A DNA stretch of 64,000 bases, from contig NZ_CP063374.1 of the NCBI RefSeq assembly GCF_015160875.1, positions 5,521,501-5,585,500 of the forward strand. Reading direction: 5' to 3'. Shown in pieces: positions 58,326 through 64,000 of the stretch (positions are counted from its first letter, which is position 1; every line of letters starts with the position of its first letter). The notes beneath the pieces were generated by a model, which saw only the letters and a program-made list of their open reading frames with translations, was not told the DNA's origin and did not search any database. This DNA comes from Streptomyces chromofuscus. GTDB lineage: Bacteria > Actinomycetota > Actinomycetes > Streptomycetales > Streptomycetaceae. The translations under genes and the position numbers were made by a program.

Positions 58326-59159
58326 ATGGTGCAGGAACTACGCTTCGACGAGAACATCCAGTTCGCCGTGGAGGTGAGCGCCCAGCAGGTGGCCCTGCGC
58401 CCCCTGCTGGGCGGCCACGAGTTGCACGTCCCGCTCTCCATCTCCGTGCCGAAGTTCATCAAGGCTGGCAGGATCCTCGCCCTGGAAACGGACCTGTACG
58501 GCTTCGGCACCGTGCCCGGGCAGCGGTCCCAGCTCGCCCGGTACACCACCAGCCTGGCGTACACCGAGAAGATCCTGATCCACCGCCTGCACCTCTCCTT
58601 CCCACTGACCTCGCTCCAGATCCACGCGGTCGAGGAAGCCCGCAAAGGGGACATCTCTTTCCAGGTCGACCTTCGGGCGACCCTGCCGCAAGCGGACGGC
58701 TACCCCGGCTCAACACAGGCCACCGACCGGTTCACCATCGCCAAGAGCCGGTGGGAGGACCAGCTCGCCCAGCTGGGCCCGTCGGCGGCATACGAGATGG
58801 CCGTCCCGTACCCGCTCGGCGACCCCGAGCGGGACAAGGTCGGCCGGACCCTGCGGGAAGCCCAGCGGCTGCTGACCGCCGGCGAGAGCCTGTCGGCGAT
58901 CCTGCAGATCCGGCGGGCGTTGGAATGGATTCAGCAGAACTGCGGCTGGGACAAGCCCGGTCAGGGTAAACGCCCGCGTGACTGCAGCCAGTCCGAGCGC
59001 TGGTGGCGGATCCTGGACTCCCTCTACAGCCAGACCAGCGGAGCCCTCCACGACGACGAGATCACCCGCGACTTCGACTACAGTCACGCCGAAGCCGAGA
59101 CCCTGCTGGCGATGACGGCCGCCCTGCTGCGCAACGTGCCGGGCAAGCAGGCCGCGTAG
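58326..59159 (+). CDS. Uncharacterised two-domain protein
   Basis: A 277-residue protein. ATG 58,326 follows a GGGGGG tract; the upstream frame is Arg/Pro-rich and not protein-like. The N-terminal half is beta-rich: 'FAVEVSAQQVALRPLLGG', 'HVPLSISVPKFIKAGRIL'. The C-terminal half is helical: 'RTLREAQRLLTAGESLSAIL', 'WWRILDSLYSQTSGALHDDE' and 'DYSHAEAETLLAMTAALLRN'. The helical part, with Leu-Tyr-x-x-T-S-G-A-x-H-D, looks like a conserved bacterial module I cannot name. A HEPN-like role is possible but unsupported by a clear motif. Confidence 0.65.
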   Translation: MVQELRFDENIQFAVEVSAQQVALRPLLGGHELHVPLSISVPKFIKAGRILALETDLYGFGTVPGQRSQLARYTTSLAYTEKILIHRLHLSFPLTSLQIHAVEEARKGDISFQVDLRATLPQADGYPGSTQATDRFTIAKSRWEDQLAQLGPSAAYEMAVPYPLGDPERDKVGRTLREAQRLLTAGESLSAILQIRRALEWIQQNCGWDKPGQGKRPRDCSQSERWWRILDSLYSQTSGALHDDEITRDFDYSHAEAETLLAMTAALLRNVPGKQAA

Positions 59160-59244
59160 CCGCCCGGACGGCCGCTCGCCCCGGGGGCCCGTTCACGCCG
59201 ATAAGCCGATGTGCGGAACCGCCCCGATCCGGTATGCCTGTGCG

Positions 59245-59997
59245 GTGACCCCACCCGACACCGTCGACCTCGACGACCCCGGCACCTGGCCGGCCGACCT
59301 CTCCGACCTGATCACCGAACTCGCCCCCGCCGTCCCCGAGGGCCTCGACACCGCGAGCGACCTCCACAACGAGGCCAGCGAACTCGCCGAGTACGACGAC
59401 CAGGTCCGCGAGATGCTTGCCGGGCGCCTGCTGCGCACCTATCACGCGACCCGGCTCCTCGATCACGAGATCGAGGACGTCCGGGCATTCGGACTGCGAG
59501 CCCTTGCCGAGGATTCCCTGACCGAGCGGGTGGACCGGGCGATCCAGGCGGGCAGCATTGCCACGTCTTACCTGACAGCTCTGCGGGAATCGACCGCGCT
59601 GGTCCACGAGTCGGCCCAGGTGGCGAAGAATCGGTTCGGCGAGGTGAGCGTGGTCAGCTCCCGGCAGCCGCTCGCGAAGCCCTGGCCGTTCCGGTTCTTG
59701 TCGAACTGGGGCGGAGAGGTCCGGCAGTTCGGACCGGTCTGGACGGGCGCCGAGTTCGAGAGCATCCGCCGACTCGGCCGCCCGTCGCTGATCGTCGCGG
59801 GCATCGACGTTTCCACTCCAGCTGCCGCCGGCACAGGCCGGGAACTCATCTTCGATTTCCTCGGTACCCGCCTCGGTCTGAACGGCAACGGCGTCACTAT
59901 CCACTACGCCGCCGATATCCCCGGCCAGCAGATCTTGGACATCTGCCACCCCGGGCACCCCGAGTACGACCGGCACGCACACTTCCCGAAGTCGTAG
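59245..59997 (+). CDS. Uncharacterised protein
   Basis: A 250-residue protein from GTG 59,245 (an ATG at 59,209 would add 12 residues). The first half is helical: 'DLHNEASELAEYDDQVREML', 'RLLRTYHATRLLDHEIEDV'. The second half is mixed: 'KPWPFRFLSNWGGEV', 'RRLGRPSLIVAGIDVSTPA' and 'IPGQQILDICHPGHPEYDRH', with several His and a Cys that could bind metal. No family recognised. It follows the previous gene by 85 bases. Confidence 0.6.
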   Translation: MTPPDTVDLDDPGTWPADLSDLITELAPAVPEGLDTASDLHNEASELAEYDDQVREMLAGRLLRTYHATRLLDHEIEDVRAFGLRALAEDSLTERVDRAIQAGSIATSYLTALRESTALVHESAQVAKNRFGEVSVVSSRQPLAKPWPFRFLSNWGGEVRQFGPVWTGAEFESIRRLGRPSLIVAGIDVSTPAAAGTGRELIFDFLGTRLGLNGNGVTIHYAADIPGQQILDICHPGHPEYDRHAHFPKS

Positions 59998-60354
59998 CCG
60001 GGCCACCCCCAGCGACCTGGCGCCGGGTCCGGGTGACGAGCTGCCCCGCCCCCCGGCGATCAGGGCGAGGACGCGTCCACGTCGGCGGAGGCCAGGAAAA
60101 CCGCCGTGATCAATCTCAGCGCCAACACGGTTCCCCTGATCCCTGGGGCCCGGCCTGCAACCAAATCACGGCGAAAGGCGGTCGGGGCAATGCGAAGCCC
60201 GTGCCACGCGACTCGTGCGCCTGACGTGTGCCGCGCCACTCGACTTACTTGAAGAGCTGGCATCCCGGGGGTTGAAGGTATCGAGTCTTCGTGCCAGGAT
60301 CTCGATAGTCCACAGGGCGGGGAGCCCTGGGTATTCACCTATTGGGGGCAGTTG
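59998..60354. other. 357-base intergenic region
   Basis: No gene with a ribosome site and codon bias is visible. The stretch just before 60,352 contains CTATTGGGGGCAG, a likely ribosome site for the next gene. A promoter is expected here but was not resolved. Confidence 0.4.
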
Positions 60355-60873
60355 ATGATCCACATAACTCTCGGTGAGAGGCGCTACGTCAACCCGCAGG
60401 AGGACCAGCTCGGTCGCAACGTCGTCGGCTTCGACCCGGTCATGAACGACGAAGCCCTCTTCCACGCCAACCGTGGCTGCTGGGTCCTCGGCGAACGCGC
60501 CGAGAAGGAGCGCTACGCCCTGCTCTCCCACGAGGGCCAGGTCCGCATGGCCATCGAGATTGACAAGCTCGTCCCCGTGGCCGGAGGACGGAAGGCGATC
60601 GAGGGCAGGTACCTCACGTCGGGCGACGAGGTCTACGACGCCTACGTCGGCAAGCCCACGCCCGTCGAGACGACCCGCAACCCGATCACCTACTTCGACT
60701 CCCCCCACGGCGCCCGCACCTGCTACTGCGGCTGCGGAGAGCTGGTGGCCAGCGGCTGGTTCGTGATCGGCCACGACCAGCGGGCCCTGCACGCCCGGAT
60801 CTCGAAGATCGGCACCGTGCGCGAGTTCATCGACTGGTTCGACAGTACCTACGTCGAGCCGACGGACGAGTAG
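60355..60873 (+). CDS. Uncharacterised protein with Cys cluster
   Basis: A 172-residue protein. ATG 60,355 follows a GGGGGC site (a TTG lies one codon earlier). The N-terminal part is beta-rich: 'CWVLGERAEKERYALLSHEG', 'QVRMAIEIDKLVPVAGGRK'. Near residue 122 is 'ARTCYCGCGELVASGWFVIG', then 'HDQRALHARISKIGTVREF', a Cys/His arrangement that could hold zinc and that I have seen in other uncharacterised actinobacterial proteins. A strong terminator follows. Confidence 0.65.
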   Translation: MIHITLGERRYVNPQEDQLGRNVVGFDPVMNDEALFHANRGCWVLGERAEKERYALLSHEGQVRMAIEIDKLVPVAGGRKAIEGRYLTSGDEVYDAYVGKPTPVETTRNPITYFDSPHGARTCYCGCGELVASGWFVIGHDQRALHARISKIGTVREFIDWFDSTYVEPTDE

Positions 60874-60908
60874 CCGCTCGCCCCCTTTCACCTCATCGGG
60901 GTACGCCC

Positions 60909-60955
60909 AAGAAGGTAGAGGCCCGCCACCCAACGTGGCGGGCCTCTACCTTCTT
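60909..60955. terminator. Long perfect hairpin terminator
   Basis: A 21-bp perfect stem (60,909-60,929 with 60,935-60,955) and a 5-base loop, between convergent genes ending at 60,873 and 60,986. It can act in both directions and is the strongest hairpin in the window. Confidence 0.9.
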
Positions 60956-60985
60956 ACGCGTCTGCACAAGCAAGCGAGCCGGGCT

Positions 60986-61657
60986 TCATCGCCGCTGCTC
61001 CCAGTCGTAGGGAAGGTCGTCCAGGAGGTCTTTCTGCGGCGGACGCCGGTACTGCTCCGGCACGTCGAGCTGGTCGACCCACGGGTGCGCCCCGTACGTT
61101 TCGAGGATGGCCGTGGCGAGCCATATCCTCTGCGCCGGCGCGAGGGACGGAAGGGCCGCGGCGAGATCTGTCTCGTCCTTGGGGCGGGGGTTCTTGGCCT
61201 TGTAATAGAGCTGGACTTCGGGGGTCACGTAGGGGATGCCGTTCGCGCTGACCGCTCCCAACTCCTCCACGGGGCGGTGCACGGCGGTGTCGCGGCGGGA
61301 CACCCATAGGCCGTCTTGCGCTTCGTCCAGCATGATCTGGAGGCGCCACGGCGTTCCGGGCCCGGGGCGGCACCAGATGTCGTGGATGCCCCTATGCAGG
61401 TACTCGTCGGGCTGCCAGGGGCGCAGGGTGCCGGGCGGGTCGGCAGCCCACCACTCCCATCCGGCAAGTACGTGCTGTACGGCGAGCTGGTCATCGCGCA
61501 GGACCAGGACGTCGACGTCGTCGTGCTCGCGGATGGGGTGCCCGACGGCGAGTTCGATGGCGTGTCCGCCCGCGATCCACCAGGGGGTTTCGGCCCGGCG
61601 GAACATGTCGGCCACCTCGGGCACGGGTGCGGGTTCCCAGGCTGGTTCGGTGGTCAT
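60986..61657 (-). CDS. Nucleotidyltransferase-fold protein, LnuA/aminoglycoside type
   Basis: A 223-residue protein. The nucleotidyltransferase core is 'WWIAGGHAIELAVGHPIREH' followed by D-D-V-D-V-L-V-L, giving the G-G and paired Asp. Later 'WCRPGPGTPWRLQIMLDEAQ' fits the third acidic strand and 'VTPEVQLYYKAKNPRPKDET' then DL the helical end. This is the pattern of lincosamide or aminoglycoside nucleotidyltransferase-like proteins and their uncharacterised relatives. ATG 61,657 is chosen by domain start. A resistance function is possible but unproven. Confidence 0.75.
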   Translation of the reverse strand: MTTEPAWEPAPVPEVADMFRRAETPWWIAGGHAIELAVGHPIREHDDVDVLVLRDDQLAVQHVLAGWEWWAADPPGTLRPWQPDEYLHRGIHDIWCRPGPGTPWRLQIMLDEAQDGLWVSRRDTAVHRPVEELGAVSANGIPYVTPEVQLYYKAKNPRPKDETDLAAALPSLAPAQRIWLATAILETYGAHPWVDQLDVPEQYRRPPQKDLLDDLPYDWEQRR

Positions 61658-62091
61658 TCCGGGAGCGTAGCGGTTCAGCGGCGGGTCAGTTCCTCGTAGG
61701 AAAGGAACTCCTGGTGGTGCACATGTGCGTACGGTAGGCCCCGGTCGCCGTGGGGGTGCGCACCGCCTGTGGGCCCGCTCGAAGGAGCGGTTGCCTCTGC
61801 CCTGCACATCTCGCTTCTCGTCCAACGGTTGGCGTTCCCGCCCCTGTTCCAGTGGCGCCGCGCGGGGGTTGATGGGCGGAGACCAAGCGGAGGGAGGCCG
61901 TGGTGGGTGAGGGGCCCGGTGACTCGGCGCTCAAGCGGGCGTGGCAGGCCCATCCGCTACACCCTCGACGAGTAAACCCAGTGAGTTTCTGATCAATAGC
62001 GTGGATGCCGTGGCGGCGGAGCTCCCCTTGGTCAAGCTCCTGGCACGAATCGCGGTCGAGGGAGGGTGGTGAGACTGCCGTCGTCATCACG
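61658..62091. other. 434-base region without a recognised gene
   Basis: Frames on both strands are Arg/Gly-rich and lack ribosome sites. Base composition dips around 61,970-62,000. It separates the nucleotidyltransferase gene from the third methyltransferase fragment. Confidence 0.4.
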
Positions 62092-62345
62092 GCCGAGTGG
62101 CGAAGATGGCTTCAGTGCGTACGAGCTCGTCGAAGGTGCCGCCGGGGTTGAAGGCGGTGAGGGCCTGGCGGAGATCGTGCTCGAAGGCGTCCTTGCGGTC
62201 GCCGAGCTGGGCGGGAGTGCTGTAGCTGGAGGAAAACTGGAGGCCGATCACGGAGTCCAGGTCGCGGTTGACGGTGAGGTCCCAACGGGCGACTTCGATG
62301 CGAGAGAACGGAGAGCGGGCGAGTACCTCCTGGTGGCTCTCCGCC
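62092..62345 (-). pseudogene. Methyltransferase 3'-end fragment
   Basis: About 250 bases closely match 54,530-54,760. On the minus strand it encodes 'SHQEVLARSPFSRIEVARWD', 'DSVIGLQFSSSYSTPAQLGD' and 'RKDAFEHDLRQALTAFNPGG' to a stop at 62,092. Upstream sequence is unrelated, so only the last third of the enzyme is present. Confidence 0.7.
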
Positions 62346-62691
62346 CCGAACACAGCCGCCACCGGACGTGGCCGCCGGGGCGCATTCGTGTCCGTTGACA
62401 GCGAAGTCAGTCGACCGCGAGGCGCTGACCTGCGCGGACTAACTTCGGTGTCAAGGCGGCCTCGTGGCATTGGCCTTGCTGCGAGCCCCGTGACCTGCGA
62501 CGACTGGATTGGATGTCAAGAACGGCCGCGGACTGGGTTCGCTGTCGACGGACAATTCGCCCACGGCAGACGAGAAAGAGCCCCAAAGGACTGGAACCTG
62601 CGCCGGGACCATGTCAACGTACAACGTCCCGGAAAACTCCAGGTCAGCGAAGGGATTAGGGCTTCCGGGCCGACCTGCAGATAGGTCGGCC

Positions 62692-63129
62692 ATGACGGCA
62701 GCCGGTACCTCATGCCACTCGGCCTCCTCGCAGAGGCCCCGACTCAAGGAGCACCATCTGTCGAATGCCGCTCTCCGTTCCGCCCGCTTCACTGCTCCCA
62801 TCCTCTTGGCGCTCGGTGCCCTGAACGCGTGGACCGCACAGGAGCGCCCTCAAGAGGACTACGGCGCCCTCTCTACGGCCCTGTGTCTCTGCGTCTGCGC
62901 GGCTGGGCTGTTCGGCGAGGACTTGCTGCAACGCGGACGCGAGGACCGAGCTGTCCTCGCGCACATCGCGACGCACCTTGGAGCCGCACCCCGACACGTC
63001 GCCCGAGCCCTCGGTGCTCCCGAGCGCGTCGTGGCACGCAACCTCGACCGGCTCACTGATGATGGGCTCCTGGTGGTCGTGGCGGTCGGCGCGACCCCTG
63101 GTCTCCGGTCGTACCGGCTGGCCTCCTGA
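62692..63129 (+). CDS. Small membrane protein with C-terminal winged helix
   Basis: About 145 residues. Two hydrophobic segments, 'FTAPILLALGALNAW' and 'LSTALCLCVCAAGLFGEDLL', are followed by a winged helix: 'DRAVLAHIATHLGAAPRHVA', 'LGAPERVVARNLDRLTDDGL' and the wing 'VVVAVGATPGLRSYRL'. The start is uncertain: ATG 62,692 opens the frame after a small hairpin, while AAGGAG at 62,747-62,752 favours a CTG at 62,758. A membrane-tethered regulator is a reasonable guess. Confidence 0.55.
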   Translation: MTAAGTSCHSASSQRPRLKEHHLSNAALRSARFTAPILLALGALNAWTAQERPQEDYGALSTALCLCVCAAGLFGEDLLQRGREDRAVLAHIATHLGAAPRHVARALGAPERVVARNLDRLTDDGLLVVVAVGATPGLRSYRLAS

Positions 63130-63139
63130 GCTTCGTCCG

Positions 63140-63997
63140 CTAGTGTCCTGAGTCGTTAATTCGTGTGCAGTATGCGGCGAGGGTGTCGAGGATGTCGTCG
63201 GCGGTCTTCGTCCAGACGAACGGCTTGGGGTTCTTGTTCCACTCGTTGATCCAGCCGCGGATGTCCCGTTCGAGTTCGATGACGCTGCGGTGGGCTGAGC
63301 GGCGGAGTTTGCGGCAGGTCAGCTCGGCGAACCAGCGTTCGACGAGGTTGAGCCAGGACGCCGAGGTCGGGGTGAAGTGGAGGTGGAAACGGGGGTGTCG
63401 CAGCAGCCACTTCTTGACCGGCTCGGTCTTGTGGGTGGCGTAGTTGTCCAGGACCAGGTGGAGTTCGAGGTCCTTGGGGACGGCGGCGTCGATGACCTTC
63501 AGGAAGCGGAGGAACTCCTGGTGGCGGTGGCGTCGGTAGTGCTGGGCGATGACCGAGCCGGAGGCGATGTCCAGGGCGGCGAACAGGCTGGTCGTGCCGT
63601 GCCGGACGTAGTCATGGGTCATCTTCGCCGGCACGGTCGGCGCCATGGGCAGCACGGGCTGGGTCCGGTCCAGGGCCTGTATCTGTGATTTCTCGTCCAC
63701 CGCCAGGACCAGGGCGTTCTCCGGCGGCGACAGGTAAATGCCCACCACATCGCGGACCTTGGTGACAAACTGCGGGTCGGTCGACAGTTTCCAGGTCTCC
63801 ACGATGTGCGGCTTGAGACCGAACGCCCGCCAGATCCGCGAGACAGCCGACTGCGACATCCCCGCCGACCGGGCCATCGAACGCGTCGACCAGTGCGAAT
63901 CACCCGTCGGCGGCGCCTGGCCCAGCGTCCTGGCGACCAGGGCCTCGACCTGCTCATCCGTGATCTTCCGCGGTGCCCCCGATCGCTGCTGGTCCAC
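63140..63997 (-). CDS. IS630-family transposase, cut by the window edge
   Basis: At least 285 residues of an IS630 transposase. The second helix-turn-helix is 'TRSMARSAGMSQSAVSRIWR', and the catalytic core follows with 'ALVLAVDEKSQIQALDRTQP' (first Asp), 'HLVLDNYATHKTEPVKKWL' (second Asp) and 'PTSASWLNLVERWFAELTCR' (Glu). The 5' end lies beyond position 64,000. The right inverted repeat appears to start near 63,142, where a TA precedes GTGTCCTGAGTC, in line with TA targeting. The visible part is intact. Confidence 0.9.
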   Translation of the reverse strand: MDQQRSGAPRKITDEQVEALVARTLGQAPPTGDSHWSTRSMARSAGMSQSAVSRIWRAFGLKPHIVETWKLSTDPQFVTKVRDVVGIYLSPPENALVLAVDEKSQIQALDRTQPVLPMAPTVPAKMTHDYVRHGTTSLFAALDIASGSVIAQHYRRHRHQEFLRFLKVIDAAVPKDLELHLVLDNYATHKTEPVKKWLLRHPRFHLHFTPTSASWLNLVERWFAELTCRKLRRSAHRSVIELERDIRGWINEWNKNPKPFVWTKTADDILDTLAAYCTRINDSGH

Positions 63998-64000
63998 CAG

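Noticed and set aside
1..64000. tRNA genes or integration sites
   Set aside because: I saw no cloverleaf with a T-arm consensus and no integrase, so no attachment site could be supported by eye.

Overview
The window looks like Streptomyces DNA. It has high GC with strong third-position bias, many GTG/TTG starts behind GGAG-type ribosome sites, a WhiB protein, DUF317 proteins, an LAXTG surface protein, and a conservon (sensor kinase, roadblock, DUF742 and GTPase genes). Most of it is accessory DNA: a replication/mobilisation module, several small regulator and defence-like islands, gene remnants and IS fragments. I saw no rRNA, tRNA, ribosomal-protein or other core housekeeping block, so a plasmid or a chromosome arm is the simplest reading.

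1-11.2 kb, plus strand: a secreted SH3-like protein, three tandem paralogous helical proteins, two genes with three HxlR-like winged helices, and a translationally coupled set of MFS exporter, small phage-type protein, ATP-grasp ligase, second MFS protein and HAD phosphatase. A DUF317 protein and a sortase-type surface protein with a clear terminator follow. 11.3-18.6 kb: a zinc-ribbon protein, a membrane protein, a PD-(D/E)XK nuclease candidate, a frameshifted CHAT protease-like gene, a ku remnant, a hydrolase/TetR-remnant segment between 47-bp inverted repeats, and more DUF317 genes.

18.7-27.0 kb, minus strand: a plasmid- or IME-type module read from right to left. It runs small coupled ORF, helix-turn-helix replication protein with internal iterons, zinc-finger protein, WhiB, Spd-like membrane protein carrying a cluster of octamer repeats, small proteins, MobC-like protein, relaxase, and a lipoprotein. 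No integrase and no TraB/FtsK translocase was seen. 27.7-30.8 kb, plus strand: XRE regulator, ImmA-like metallopeptidase, MAB_1171c-type membrane protein and PAP2-like protein. 31.2-33.6 kb: a HEPN-like protein and a NYN ribonuclease in AT-richer DNA.

33.4-43.6 kb: the most interesting region. A mostly minus-strand operon encodes QueD, QueE and GTP cyclohydrolase I, which together should make 7-carboxy-7-deazaguanine (CDG). QueC is missing. In its place are a small, zinc-less tRNA-guanine-transglycosylase-like protein, a nucleoside-phosphorylase-like protein, a thymidylate-kinase-like protein, a DUF2797 protein, a methyltransferase, two Nudix proteins, a CYTH-fold protein and an acyl-CoA dehydrogenase. 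This suggests a CDG-derived nucleoside or a CDG-type nucleic-acid modification. Just upstream on the same strand, 43.6-49.5 kb is a conservon with a GAF protein and further regulatory genes, possibly one long transcript.

49.7-64 kb: two helix-turn-helix regulators with helical repeats, a TrmO/TsaA-type protein, CutA, a HEPN-type TIGR02391 protein, three fragments of one methyltransferase 3' end, two ISL3-type transposase pieces in opposite orientation, a nucleotidyltransferase, uncharacterised proteins, and at the right edge an IS630-family transposase cut by the window.
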